Below, in pieces: positions 48,335 through 60,104 of a stretch of DNA of 64,000 bases. The notes beneath the pieces are model-generated. The model did not search any database. It was given only the letters and a program-made list of their open reading frames with translations, and was not told the origin of the DNA. The DNA comes from Eledone cirrhosa. Its lineage: Eukaryota > Mollusca > Cephalopoda > Octopoda > Eledonidae. Within the stretch, counting starts at the first letter, position 1. Each line of letters begins with the position of its first letter. A program made the position numbers and the translations under genes. The stretch covers positions 116,811,302 to 116,875,301 of the forward strand of contig OZ024744.1 of NCBI GenBank assembly GCA_964016885.1. Direction: 5' to 3'.

Positions 48335-49532
48335 TTCTACTTCATTATCACAATTAATATGGTCTTTAAAAGAGAAAAATATGAAATACTCAATTTCTTG
48401 GGTTAAGTTTAGAAACTCAGAATCCTATCGGAACCATTCCATTTCACCAAACTGCAATATTTGCAATTTTGAGACTCTATTAATAATTGCTAATTATGGT
48501 AATTTAATTAATAAAAAAAGGGAGTTATTTTCAAATTGCCTCCATAAATCTACAAAAACATTTCAAGCATCATATAAATTTAGGAAAAAACATTGACTGA
48601 GTGAGAAAAGATATTGACTTTTATTAATAATTCTTGTTTTTATTAGTATTTTGTAAAATGTTTTACTTCACCTTAGGAAATGCATATAGGTTCTTTTATA
48701 TAGTAAGTTAATCTTTTGATTGACTAAATACCTTTAGTTTTGTTTTTAAATCCTCATTTTAGGTCTTGAATTTTCTATATTTGAGATCTGAAATACCTTC
48801 AGGCTTTCAAAACTTTTAGTTAATTTAAACATTTAGATATGTTGTACGGAGCTTTTGTTTACATTTATCGTGTATAATTTTCGTTTTATCCAAACTGATT
48901 AATAATCTGTATTTAACTTGACCTATACAATAAGATTTGGTTGAATCGAAATAATAATACTTTCAAGTGTAAATATAACTAATAATTAATCCTATATGTA
49001 ATTTACAACTATTGATTTAAATAGTATTGTTTATAGTATTTATAATTCTAAACATTATACAAAATGCATATACAGATGCTGATATGCAATTAAGTTATGA
49101 TAAATACTCTCATACTTATTTACTATATTTATAAAATTTTATAACTAAATATTGAATATATTTATTAATTTAACTATGCTCCTGATTATCATTGAAAAAT
49201 ATGTTATATTATTTAATTTTGATATAATATAATAGTATAATTTGCTCAAATATAACCAAATACAATAGATTAAAATTTCATGGTATTTAATTGATCGCTT
49301 CTTAATATTTGAAAAAAAAACGGTCACGCATCATGTCCCTTTCTTCTTTCTTTCTTTCTTTTTTATCTCTTTTCTTTATACAGTGTCATTCTATTGACAT
49401 GGCTTGGAGAGGCTGTTTGCATAATTGCAAACGAATCAAATATTATTATTAATATTTGAAAAACTTGATTTACACTTATTGTATTCAGCCATGTAGATTG
49501 ATAAAACTATTTGTTATATATAAAAAAAATTG
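48256..49532. other. A+T-rich non-coding stretch
   Basis: A (TA)n tract runs to about 48330, then there is A+T-rich sequence with no frame or motif I recognise. A short piece at about 49392-49470 (GACATGGCT, then TTTGCATAATTGCAAAC, then TATTATTATTAATATT) is shared with 61892-61965, so it is part of an interspersed repeat. Confidence 0.7.
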
Positions 49533-50110
49533 TTTTCCCACATGCCACCTACATCCACAACACATATAAACACCACACACACGTGCGTACCACCACATAT
49601 TTACACACTCAGCCTCTGGAATCCTCTCCCCCCACCCCTCTGACTCCTCCCCATCCACACACGCACACACACGCTGACCTACACCCCACCTCACACACAC
49701 ACCTTTTCCTGAACATGTAACCCCATTCTTCCCCCAACTCTTACTTTCACACACACACACACACACACCACCTTCAGCCCTCTCCGCTCGGACACCCCGC
49801 CTCCCTCTCCCCACTCTACACGCCCCACACCCTTCCACCACCTGTTTTACTTCATGTTTATTTTTATTTTTATTATGCTTTTATATTTAATTTCATTTGT
49901 ACCGTTTCCTCTCACCCCCTTTTTTCTATATGTTTCTCCACCACTCCCCTACACACCCTTGGAACTCTCTTCCCACAGACTTTTCACCTGAATAAGGGCT
50001 TATGCCCGAAACGTCGTTCCGTACCACCACCCCACTCTCAAGAGCGTGAAACTAATAAACCTTTGTTCGTACTGCCTCTCTGTTTTGTTCCCGTTCAATT
50101 TTTTACTATA
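49533..50110 (+). repeat. Left pseudo-LTR of the Penelope-like element
   Basis: It shares about 570 bases with 53830-54426 at high identity, both ending GTTCCCGTTCAATTTTTTAC. It differs by small deletions in C/A-rich parts. Near its end it carries the ribozyme-like motif CTGAATA, stem GGGC/GCCC, GAAA (49988-50015), in which the catalytic G of CUGANGA is T. Confidence 0.88.
49988..50015 (+). ncRNA. Hammerhead-like core, defective
   Basis: CTGAATA at 49988-49994, stem II GGGC/GCCC with loop TTAT, and GAAACGTC. The second G of the CUGANGA box, needed for catalysis, is replaced by T; the partner motif at 54303 keeps it. Confidence 0.5.
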
Positions 50111-50429
50111 CAATACACGCTCCCACGGCTTCCATACCTCCTTGGAATACTACCCTTGACTACTGGCTCAACCCCTATCTAATCCGCCGTGACCACTCTC
50201 TGAACTTTCCACACACCTTCCGACACTTGTTTTTTCCTTTCTTTGCATTACCTTTGATTGATTTATTTACTGTACTTGTTTATTTCTGTCTGATTTTTTG
50301 TCCATCATTGCCTGTGGTTTTACGATTATGATTTTTTTGTCTATGATTTTCCTGTGTATACTCTCCTCTCCTTACGTTATTTCTGTTTGATTTTCCCTTC
50401 CCCGTCTCTGCCTATCTTTCGCACTCACC

Positions 50430-51011
50430 CCTTCGTTCCACCCCCACCACCCCCGCTTCACACACCCTCCTTCTCATTCCTCCTCCTGCTTTCACTCCAC
50501 GCCCACCATGCCCAGCCTGAGATCCTTTCTCCACCAACTCCACACAAGCCTCAAACTTTTCCTCACCCCCTCCTCCCACCCTGCTATCTCCCATCGGCCC
50601 TTCAACTCTCCTACCTTCTCTTCGCCAAAACCCGGCACTCCAGCCACATCCATTTCCTCAGCCACTGCCTCCGCCTCCACCTTATCCCCCTCGGCTTCCG
50701 TCTACACTTCCACACTTCCCCCCCCCCCCGGTTCCTCCTCCACCCAACGTATCCTCACCCGATCCTCGCGCCTCCTAATGCGCAACTCCACCCGCGCCTA
50801 CCGCTCCACCATCCGCAAACTTGACTACCAACTGACCCCCACCCTCCTCCGCCTTAACTCCACCCGCCACCCCCTCCTCACCCACTCCATCCTCCTCTTC
50901 ATCCAAAACCTCAACCACGACCTCTTCTCCTTCCTCACCTCCACCAAAGCCCGTAAGCTACACTCACTCCTCCCGACCACCCCCATCCACACCACCCACC
51001 CATCCCTATGA
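50430..51011 (+). pseudogene. Penelope-like element N-terminal region, frameshifted
   Basis: One frame gives KTRHSSHIHFLSHCLRLHLI then PLGFRLHF, the usual start region of Penelope-type proteins. At a run of 13 Cs (about 50717-50729) the match moves to another frame with QRILTRSSRLLMRNSTRAYR and FSFLTSTKARKLHSLL. The frame change falls in the C-run, a likely slippage site. Upstream frames are low-complexity proline and serine stretches with no clear start. Confidence 0.65.
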
Positions 51012-51139
51012 GTCCCCCACACCCATCCCACCCATCCCCACCACTCTCCACTCCTCCCTCAACCCACACCCCTACCCAATCTCCACCCTTCACCTCACCC
51101 CCCCTTCCCACACACACCCAAACCCCACCACTTGTTGTC

Positions 51140-52110
51140 ACCATACCCCCTGACCTCCCCCTCTCCGCACCTGAGCGCTCACTCCCCAGTAGAGGCCTTC
51201 GCTTCATACCCCACACTCCGCACAGCGACGAGTTCCGCACCCGAACGGAAGTCGAGCGATTCGTGCGACGCACGAAGCTACAGGCACATTTCGGTCAAAC
51301 GCCACCGGCTCCGAACGACCCAGACCCGTTTCTGGCCCTGGGCCGCGACCATCATCTTGGACGCCGGCTCCAGAGCAATTTAGCACCCTGGACGCGTTCG
51401 TCGATGCCAGCCGTTGCGCAGTAAATCGCCTTCAAACCGGCGGACAAGGGAGGCGCTGTGGTGGTGTGGCGCGCGGACCTCTACACGGCCGAAGCCCTCA
51501 GGCAGCTCTGTAACCCCCTCTTATACCGCCCTCTACCCTCCGATCCCACACCCCTCTACCAACAACAAGTTTCCTCCACCATCCAACACCCTACTTCGCC
51601 TCGCCGAGCTGGTCCTCACCCTCAACTGTTTCTCCTTCTGGGGTGAGTTTTACCAACAGGTCGCGGGGGTAGCCATGGGCACAAACTATGCCAACCTTTT
51701 TGTTGGCCATGTTGAGGCCCAAATATTTGCCCAGTACACAGGCCCCACGCCCGAACTGTACGGTCGTTACATCGACGACTGTATCGGAGCCACGACCCTC
51801 ACCCGAGAACAGCTCGACTCCTTTCTCTCCTTTTTCTGCTCCTTCTACCCCTCCCTCCACTTCACCACCTCTATCTCCACCACCCACGTCCACTTCTTAG
51901 ACATCTCCGTCGCCTTCGACGCCTCCCACCACTCCCTCGTCACCTCCGCCTTCTTCAAACCCACCGACTCCCACTCCTACCTCGACTTCACCTCTTCCCA
52001 CCCTACACACACTAAACACTCTATTCTCTACTCCCAACTCCTCAGGATCCGCCGCCTCTGTAGCCGAGAAGCTGACTTTGAGTCCCAGGCCCTTTCCCTA
52101 GTCAGCCATT
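51140..52110 (+). pseudogene. Penelope-like reverse transcriptase, broken
   Basis: In order: VTIPPDLPLSAPERSLPSRG (51140-51200), WTPAPEQFSTLDAFVDA (51359-51409), FKPADKGGAVVVW (51431-51470), then GVAMGTNYANLFVGHVEAQI and the catalytic YGRYIDDCIGA (about 51755-51790), then FLDISV and FFKPTDSHSYLDF. Between LYQQQVSST and the FSFWGEFYQQ block the RT core with the first catalytic motif is absent. The frame changes at least twice. The YIDD box is intact. Confidence 0.88.
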
Positions 52111-52534
52111 TCATCCGCAGAGGTTACCCGCCCCCTCTCTCGTCCACACCACTCTCATCCGCGCCCGTGCTGTCCACGGCCCCACCACCCTTACTCCACG
52201 CCACCGCACATCCACCCACCGTCTTCCCTTCCCCATCACCTACCACCCCTCCACCATACCCCTCCACCGCACCATCCTCCGCCTCTTCCGATGCCTCCAG
52301 TCCGACCCCTCCACCTCCCACATCCCCACCACTCCCCTCCTTCAAACGCGCACGCAATCTCCGCACCCTCCTCGCCCACAGCTCCCTACCCTCTAACCCA
52401 CGTTCTCCCCCCCCCCCGATTCCCTTCCCTGTTCCAGGCCCCGTTGCAACACCTGTTCCCACATCACCAACACCACCACCTTCCAGGGTCCCAACGGCCA
52501 CTCTCTCTCTGTCCGGCATGTCTTCCGCTGCACC

Positions 52535-52813
52535 TCCTCCAACCTAGTCTATGGACTTCGCTGCACGGAGTGCAGCGCAACCTACGTCGGACAGACTGGA
52601 CGTCGCCTGGCGGACCGGTTTACTGAACACCTCCGAGATATTCGTCTCGGTGGTAGTTCCCCCATCGCCCGCCACTTTGGTGCCCCTGAACATTCCGCGC
52701 CCCACCTCACAGTCTGTGGCCTACTCCAATGCCACGGAACACCCGCCACTCTCCTCAGGGTCGAACAACGAACCATCTTCACCCTACAGACCCACACTCC
52801 CCCCTGTCTGAAC
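52535..52813 (+). pseudogene. GIY-YIG endonuclease domain of the Penelope-like element
   Basis: The frame reads NLVYGLRCTECSATYVGQTG, then RRLADRFTEHLRDIRLG, SPIARHF and a C-terminal LLRVEQRTIFTLQTHTPPCLN. VYGL...YVGQTGRRL is the GIY-YIG core with its R and H residues, and E in RVEQRTI fits the conserved glutamate. This stretch is uninterrupted. In Penelope-like elements the domain nicks target DNA for priming. It lies in a frame different from the RT block before it. Confidence 0.9.
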
Positions 52814-53829
52814 TCCCCACCCTTATTCCTTTAGCCTTCGACCGCCCTCGCCCCTCCCCACACACATATCCCCCACTAACACCACTAACACACTCCTCCT
52901 TTTCACCGCCCACCCCACAACTAACAATACTAACACCTCCACTCCACCCCGCACCCGACCACCCTTCCCCAACTAACATACTAATATCCCTCCCTCCTTA
53001 TCACACGCACACACCCACCGGTACATATATACACGCGCTCACACTAAACACACCCTACTACGACCACTAACCCTCACCCCACCACCCCGCAACTAACATC
53101 ACTAACACCACTCCGACCCCACGCACACACCCACTTACACCACCCACACTACATGCAACTAATATCACTAACGCCCACCCCCCTACCCCACGCACGCGAA
53201 CACACACACCCACTTACACCACCCACTACACACCCTACCACCACTGACCTCCACTAACACCCGCATTCAACCCTTTCCCCACCACCAGTATTTTAACCCC
53301 TACTTACACACACTCATCCAAACACGCACACACACACCAGTACACTACACTCCCTCCACCGGCCCCCACACCTTTCTCTCCCCCTCCCCGCTCCATTCAC
53401 ACCCTTTCTCACACACACACACATCCCTGCAACACCTCTACTAATACACACACCCTCTCCTCACGCCAACTTTCACACCTACCCATCCTCTCCCCTGTCC
53501 ACCGCACCTCCGCACACACTGACACACCGACTTTCTTCACTTACCATTCTCCCCGACTGCTGCTATGCTCCTCTGGATCTCTGACCACCTCTCCGCACAC
53601 ACAGACACACAACCACACAACCCTCCTCCTGCCTTGACCCTCTGACCACTTCCTGTTGCGCGCGCACCCCACATCTCCCCTCTTCCAACCAACCCAACCA
53701 CGGATTACACACATTAGACATCGCTCCCAAGAATCAACCACATCCCAAGGATATTACCCAGCATTCCACCACATCCTCTGCGGAACTACCTTAGGGACTT
53801 ACCCACGGACATACACACAAACAAATTTT
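52814..53829 (+). other. C/A-rich 3' region of the Penelope-like element
   Basis: Low-complexity sequence dominated by ACTAACACC- and CACACAC-like words leads to the right pseudo-LTR. I see no domain in it. Confidence 0.65.
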
Positions 53830-54418
53830 TTTTCCCACACGTCACCTACATCCACAACACGTATAAACACCACACACACGTGCGTACCACCACATATTTA
53901 CACACTCAGCCTCCGGAATCCTCTGACCCCTCCCTATCCACACACGCACACACACACCGACCTACACCCCACCCCACACACACCTTTTCCTGAACATGCA
54001 ACCCCGTTCTTCCCCCAACTCTTACTTTCACATACATACACACACACGTACACCTACACACACACACCACCTTCAGCCCTCTCCGCTCGGACACCCCGCC
54101 TCCCTCTCCCCACTCCACCCACCACCACCCCTACACGCCCCACACCCTTCCACCACCTGTTTTACTTCATGTTTATTTTTATTTTTATTATGCTTTTATA
54201 TTTAATTTCATTTGTACCGTTTCCTCTCACCCCCTTTTTTCTATATGTTTCTCCACCACTCCCCTACACACCCTTGGAACTCTCTTCCCACACACTTTTC
54301 ACCTGAAGAAGGGCTTATGCCCGAAACGTCGTTCCCCACCACCACCCCACTCTCAAGAGCGTGAAACTAATAAACCTTTGTTCGTACTGGCTCTCTGTTT
54401 TGTTCCCGTTCAATTTTT

Positions 54419-54426
<8 letters not shown>
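53830..54426 (+). repeat. Right pseudo-LTR of the Penelope-like element
   Basis: This is the partner of 49533-50110. It includes the intact ribozyme-like core at 54303-54330 and ends at a (TA)n tract starting at about 54422. Confidence 0.88.
54303..54330 (+). ncRNA. Hammerhead-like core in the Penelope pseudo-LTR
   Basis: CTGAAGA, stem II GGGC/GCCC with loop TTAT, GAAA, and a minimal stem III AC/GU with C as the cleavage-site base. Such very short stem III forms are reported for Penelope-like elements and may act as dimers. A contiguous stem I is not obvious (only CA/TG next to the core). Confidence 0.55.
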
Positions 54427-54452
<26 letters not shown>

Positions 54453-54461
<9 letters not shown>

Positions 54462-54692
54462 AGGAATTCCAACTTTGTCTGATTTACTCGTTTTATTTAC
54501 AATCCTTTAAAATTTATAATGGTATTAGAATGAAATAGTATGGTAGAATATTAAATGTTAAGTGTTAATTGAACATTTAACACTTAACATTTAATATTCT
54601 ACCATACTATTTCATTCTAATACCATTATAAATTTTAAAGGATTGCAAATAAAACGAGTAAATCAGACAAAGTTGGAATTCCTTTTATTAAT
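54453..54692. repeat. Near-perfect foldback, 240 bp
   Basis: Arms of about 115 bases, with landmarks AAAGGAATTCCAACTTTGTC and TAATGGTATTAGAATG, pair almost perfectly around a short centre near 54575. It starts directly at the end of a (TA)n tract. I find no ribozyme core in it. Confidence 0.9.
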
Positions 54693-55115
54693 ATAATCTT
54701 CTATACACAATCTTACACACCCGTGTATATTTCTCTCTGTCTCTAGAGAAAAAATTCGTTGTTGCTTACTGCTATTTTTTTAGCAGCCAAGCCATCAACA
54801 AATCTGTAATATTCCCGCTTTCACTAGCGGCCGGTTCACGTGTGGGTCACTTTAACGGCCATAACTCATACGAGCTGGTAGTTGGCATTATAATTGCAGA
54901 CCGTGGGACGTAGGTCCTATAGAAAGGAAATAGCTATCTGATGAAGTTTACTTTCCGTTGGAAATTCTCCGAATTTCTAATCTTTTGTAAACGGAAACCG
55001 CCGGTAATAGCATTATGAACAGGTAGATATTTAAATCATTTTTTAATTTATTTAAAGGATTATTTAATGTTTGTTTGTTCTGCTCATCAATTTATATATA
55101 TATATATATATATAA

Positions 55116-55181
<66 letters not shown>

Positions 55182-55195
55182 TGTGATTAATGGAT
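54693..55195. other. No gene seen; microsatellite
   Basis: Unique-looking sequence to about 55090, then compound (TA)n and (GA)n tracts at about 55092-55180. Confidence 0.7.
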
Positions 55196-55260
55196 CCAGT
55201 GCATTACTGGTACTTTATTTTATCGACCCTGTAAGGATGAAAAGCAAAGCTAACCTTGGA
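55196..55260 (-). mobile_element. SINE 3' fragment
   Basis: It matches the tail of the common SINE (CCAGTGCATTACTGGTACTT, then ATCGACCCTGTAAGGATG), reverse orientation; the head is missing. Confidence 0.8.
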
Positions 55261-55801
55261 TTTCTGTATTAGCCCCACAGGGTTTACATTAAGAGAACAA
55301 TAAGGACGGTACAGTACAGTTTTTTTTTTGGGGGGGGGGAGTTTATATTTAAAATATCAAAACATAACAAATTCCCACCAAAAGTGGGGGGAACCTCCGA
55401 GGGTCACTTGTGGAGAAAGCGCACAAAATGCCACGGTAACCTTGACAGGACAAGTGCCCTCTCACAGATGTTCCCTACCAATTCTACAGGTGTATACTCA
55501 GAGCAAGCCCATTCACCCAGACCATGCTCCTTACCTCTCTCGTCCACCTTTTAACAAACTGGCAGCATTTCCCTCTCCACCCTGTTCTTTATTTATTGGC
55601 CAGAAGGGCCGACTTATGGGAGACAATACAGGGATATGGCGAGCTGGTGGGATGTAGGTGGGGTATATATTACGATGTGGGTGTTAAGTGTGTTGATGGA
55701 GCTGTGTGAGCGTGTGTTTGTTGGTGTATATTGTGTGGTTGTATGTATAGGTCTATACGTGTGTGTATGTGTGAGTATAAATAATGGGGTAGGTTTAGAA
55801 G

Positions 55802-55874
<73 letters not shown>

Positions 55875-55904
55875 CAAGATAAATAATAATCAAATTGTGT
55901 TTAA
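55261..55904. other. No gene seen; (TA)n tract at its end
   Basis: Contains a poly-T/poly-G run near 55321-55340 and GTGTGTAT-type simple sequence around 55680-55780. A (TA)n tract covers about 55806-55870. Confidence 0.7.
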
Positions 55905-55971
55905 AACATTTAATATCTTACGATTGTTTCATCCAGATATAAGTCTGGAATCATCAGAGCATATAAATGTT
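55905..55971 (-). ncRNA. Hammerhead-ribozyme-like motif with long stem I
   Basis: On the minus strand, AACATTTATATGCT precedes CTGATGA. Stem II is TCCAGA/TCTGGA with a U-U mismatch next to the core, and GAAA follows. Stem III is AC/GU with loop AATC, the cleavage-site base is A, and AGATATTAAATGTT closes stem I: AACATTTA pairs with TAAATGTT and CT with AG around an internal loop. An internal loop in stem I is usual in efficient natural hammerheads. A (TA)n tract lies about 35 bases away. Confidence 0.7.
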
Positions 55972-56500
<529 letters not shown>

Positions 56501-56504
56501 TGAA

Positions 56505-56557
56505 GGTCCGAAAGGATTGACCGGAGATGAATTCATCTCCGGTCGATCCTTTAGGAC
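56505..56557. repeat. Short perfect foldback
   Basis: GGTCCGAAAGGATTGACCGG is inverted as CCGGTCGATCCTTTAGGACC around GAATTC, with two mismatches. It lies just after the TA tract. Confidence 0.85.
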
Positions 56558-56727
56558 CATCACAGGGATACTCCATTGATAATGGGTTTTTAAACTTAAA
56601 AATATTTGGGATTGTTAAATTTGCTAAGGTAAGATTCTATTGTTATCTTGGCACCTTTAATTTTCTAATGCATTGTATGGTTTTCAAAATTATTTACATT
56701 CATATTTATATATATATATAGAACAAT

Positions 56728-56828
56728 GTTTAACCCTGACAGCGGAGCTCAAGCCATTTTGACGGCTATTTCTGGACTCCAGCAATAGCTGTCAAAACGG
56801 CTTGAGCTCTGCCGTCAGGGTTAAACAT
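56728..56828. repeat. Foldback after TA tract
   Basis: GTTTAACCCTGACAGCGGAG and the reverse complement of the right end pair over about 45 bases around GACTCCAG; a short (TA)n tract precedes it. Confidence 0.88.
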
Positions 56829-56943
56829 TTTCCTATTACACACTCTACTACGCTAAGTATTGAGTACTCTGGTGCATTATGGTCCATCTGGTTCCTTACC
56901 ACACTTCCTTCATTATATATATATATATATCATTATCTATAAA

Positions 56944-57137
56944 GGGCGGTGGATTGGCAGTATCGGTAGAAGGTCGGACGCCATGCTTTGATGCATAGAG
57001 TTACGGCCCTTTATGGTCTGTGTTCAAATTCCGCCGAGGTTAACTTTGCCTTTCATCCTTACAGGGTCGATAAAATAAAGTACTAGTAATACACTTGGAT
57101 AATTGCTGGCCTTGTGCCAAAAGTAGAAACAATTACC
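56944..57137 (+). mobile_element. tRNA-derived SINE, full length
   Basis: Head GGCGGTGGATTGGCAGTATC, B-box-like GTGTTCAAATTCCGCCG, body CTTTGCCTTTCATCC and tail GGCCTTGTGCCAAAAGTAG are all present. CTATAAA flanks it on both sides (about 56937 and 57138), a likely short target duplication. Confidence 0.92.
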
Positions 57138-57630
57138 TATAAAAGACAGATTGTTGTTGTTGTTGTGTGTGCATGTTCAATGTTTATACATTTGCACAAT
57201 TTCAAACTGATTCGTCTCAAATTCTGTAAGAATGTTGTAAATGGTGTAACTTAGGTCAACGACTATTTATGTCATTCACAATTCTGGAAATAATCGATAA
57301 AACTAAATACATGACGCTTTACCCCTCTAATAGAATCTGATAACCTCTCTCTATTCCCCTTAAAATTCAATAAAACTACATACATGCTTACAAACTTCCT
57401 TTAGGAACGCCGAAGAGAGAGAGAGAGAGAGAACGTTTGTTTTTGAGTGTGGAACGGTCAAACATTTATTTACTTCAATGACAAAGAGAACTTATTACAT
57501 TTCATACGAAACAACAATTATTCAAAAGCAACAGTTAAATTTATTCAACAACAAAAAAAAAATAGCGATAAATCTTTTCTAAAACCTCTCAACGAACGTG
57601 GAAGAAAGAAGTAACAGTTTATTTACTATA
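57138..57630. other. No gene seen
   Basis: Contains (GTT)n near 57150 and (GA)n near 57413-57432; otherwise unremarkable. Confidence 0.6.
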
Positions 57631-57639
57631 CACAATAAT

Positions 57640-58029
57640 ATACTCTATGAGGTCACTAAACCTGCTAGAAACAGCAGCTAACTCTCCCCCATATCACACC
57701 CCTCCCTACTGTCTTAAATTTAGAAAACACACATTAGACAACCATGCAGAACAACTCCATCGCAGCTCTGTCGTTCGGCTGGCATCGTCTACGCGCGTGT
57801 TGCGGAAGTACTGTGAAACAATAAATTTCAACACTTCGTTTGCACAGAGATAATATCCATAGGCGAAACTACAATTGTCACTGCTGGCGCAGCTCCTGCT
57901 TCGGCAGTCCAGGTCTGCAATTCATTCACCCAGTGCCTGGCAGACAAAAAAGTGCTGCCATAAAATGGGTGGTGCAACCTAACTTTGGTAACTTACTGAC
58001 CCCGAGCAACGCCGGGCTTTAATGCTAGT
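57640..58029 (+). mobile_element. Helitron-like 3' end
   Basis: It ends GACCCCGAGCAACGCCGGGC then TTTAATGCTAGT, the same hairpin and terminus as at 40398-40427, followed by (TA)n. The 5' boundary is not visible, so the start given is only a guess. Confidence 0.6.
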
Positions 58030-58059
58030 ATATATATATATATATATATATGCAAAAGT

Positions 58060-59312
58060 TCTATTTAAATTGTTGGGATACTTATTTTTTAAGATATATT
58101 TATCAAACTTGGGTCAGTTTGTCTTCATGACTTGTTCTTTTGATCTCACTCGATAAACGCTCCATTGGCTTTGATGATGGCCTCTAGGCGGCCTCGAAAC
58201 CGGCTACAGGCCTTCGTCACTGTCCCCCCGACTTAGGCGCCTAAAGACACTTGTGATCCTGGCCTTCAGATCGTCTTTTGTATTGCAGCTAGATCTGTTG
58301 GTGTCTCGTTCCACTGCTCCCCACACAAAGAAGTTGAGGGGATTGCAGTCAGGCGAGCTGGGAGGCCAGATGTCAGGTGAAGTGTGGTCGACGAAGTTCT
58401 CTGACAGCCAGGCTTGGGTCTTTCGGCTGGTATGGCAGGGCGCTGAGTCTTGCTACCACACGTACGGCCTACCTGCAGCTACCTGGTCGATCCAGGGCTT
58501 TACTACCTCACTTACAATGCAGATGTAGCCATCGATGTTCAGTTTGAGGCCCTCAGGGAAGAAGTGAGGTGGCATGATGTCACCTTGACTGCTGACGACA
58601 CCTAAGACCAATGTTGTCGCTGGAAACTTTGTCTGCATGACTCTGGGCACATCTTTGGATGAGACAGCGAGCCACCTGTTGTTCTGGGAGTTGATCTTCT
58701 GGTCTTGGCAGAAGTTTTTCTCGTTGGAGAAAAACCACAGCATGTCTGGCTCCAGTGGGTGTTTCAACTTGTTGATCAGCTTTGCGTGCTTCAGTCGCTT
58801 TTCTTGCATCACCTTTGACAGAAATTGTCCTTTCCTCATCTTGTATGAAACGTAGCAAATGTCTTCATTTACCACCAGCCTAATGAGCTTTTCATCCGCG
58901 CCTTTCTCCCTTGCAATGGCACGCATCGACTTGCTAGGTTCATTGTTGATGATATCCTGAACTTCAGCGACGAACTCGGGCGTTCTTGAGGCGTCAGATC
59001 GTCGATCATGTGTTTTCCTCTCTGATGTTGCTTCGTAGTCGAATCCTGAATCTTCCAATTCCTTTCTGACTTTTTGACGCTGAGAAAGTGTGAAATTTCC
59101 TTATTTGTCCTCCCGGTGCAGATTCCAAGAAGAACTCCGTGTCTCTTCCACAAATTTGGAGGTTCAAAATTATTCATAATCAATTATTCTGAAAATAAAT
59201 AATGGAAATATAGTCACTGTTTTTATGAAGACAAGAGTGACCATGGAAGTAAAAAAAATTTGCATAAAATTAGCAGTTGACAATTGCGAACAAATATCGT
59301 CCACACCCTGTA
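58060..59312 (-). mobile_element. mariner-like element, one end recognisable
   Basis: The transposase-proximal end is CAGGGTGTGGACGATATTTG on the minus strand (about 59293-59312), next to a TA tract. I do not find the matching inverted end near 58060, so the far end is truncated or diverged. Confidence 0.6.
58110..59170 (-). pseudogene. mariner-like transposase, inactivated
   Basis: The minus strand reads MNNFEPPNLWKRHGVLLGIC at the N-terminus. Then, after a frame change near 59065, comes a long piece (58453-59058) with a helix-turn-helix region and the catalytic segments. In FSNEKNF the first aspartate of the usual FSDEKNF is N. A TAG at about 58453-58455 stands where a glutamine is expected (GRPYVW stop QDSAPCHTS). 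Further on, PDCNPLNFFVWGAVERDTN has N where the third aspartate is expected; counting from QDSAPC gives 37 residues between, as in DD37D families. The gene thus has a frameshift, a nonsense codon and two lost catalytic residues. Confidence 0.88.
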
Positions 59313-59687
59313 TATGTATATATATATATATATAGCAATGAAATACCCCACTGGGGAGGGGGGGAGCGTACTACCCAGAGGTGACTCAGGAAACCCTCCC
59401 CCCCCGCCAATCTTAAATCAGCCTGCTCTCCAAGAGTTCCCCAGGAGGGCGTCCCTCTCTTCTTCTCTCCTCTCCCCTCTCAAAAATAACAACAATAACA
59501 ACAATAACAGTAATAAAAAAAATCCTTTATTTGCCAGAAGGATGAGTGGGGAAGGGGAGGGGGAGGGGGATATTATAAAAAACAGAATTGAGAAAAATAA
59601 AACAATGACAAACAAACAAAAACATGGAAAACAATAACAAAATACATTAGGGGGTGGGGTGGGGCAGTAATAATGGTGTCTGCTATA
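59313..59687. other. No gene seen
   Basis: Low-complexity stretches: C-run near 59397, (AAC/AAT)n near 59483-59525, G/A-rich near 59545-59570. Confidence 0.6.
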
Positions 59688-59861
59688 GGCCAGCAATTTA
59701 GGGTACATTATGGATACTTTATTTTATCAACCCTGTAAGGATAAAAAGTTAAGTCAACCTTGGCGAGATTTGAACTCAGAAAAGGAAGGCAAAGGGACGT
59801 AACTCTATGTCGCAAAGCATGTTATCCGACACTCTACTGATACTGTCGATCTACCACCCTT
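59688..59861 (-). mobile_element. tRNA-derived SINE
   Basis: Common SINE in reverse orientation, with GGCCAGCAATTTA tail and a diverged head (ACTCTACTGATACTGTCGAT). Older than most others here. Confidence 0.88.
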
Positions 59862-59890
59862 TTAAGGTCATAAGGCCCATAATAATTTTT

Positions 59891-60104
59891 TCTGATTTAG
59901 GCACAAGGCCAACACCTTTCGGGGGCAGGGGAAAGTTGATTAAATCAACCCCAGTGCATTACTGGTACTTTATTTTATCGACCCCCGTAAGGATGAAAGG
60001 CAAAGTTAACCTCGGCGGGATTTGAACTCAGAATGTAAAGGGACGTAACTATATGCCGCAAACCATTGCGTCCGACGCTCTACCGATACTGCCAATTCAC
60101 CAGC
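59891..60104 (-). mobile_element. tRNA-derived SINE, longer-tail subfamily
   Basis: Full head, B-box-like and body are present. The tail is longer, with AAAGTTGATTAAATCAACCC between the body and GGCCAACACC; this marks a different subfamily from the 56944 copy. Confidence 0.9.

Larger units (their letters stand above)
49533..54426 (+). mobile_element. Penelope-like element with direct-repeat flanks
   Basis: Penelope-like elements are retroelements with a reverse transcriptase, often a GIY-YIG endonuclease, and pseudo-LTRs that can hold hammerhead ribozymes. All these parts are here in order: left pseudo-LTR 49533-50110, N-terminal region 50600-51000, RT 51140-52110, GIY-YIG 52535-52810 and right pseudo-LTR 53830-54426. 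The coding strand is extremely C-rich, unlike the flanks. The reading frame is broken several times and part of the RT core is missing, so the element is dead. A (TA)n tract and a foldback element follow directly. Confidence 0.9.

Noticed and set aside
50354..54306. Many proline/serine/threonine-rich frames on both strands as genes
   Set aside because: They reflect the C-rich composition of the Penelope-like element; only the frames matching RT and GIY-YIG motifs are supported.
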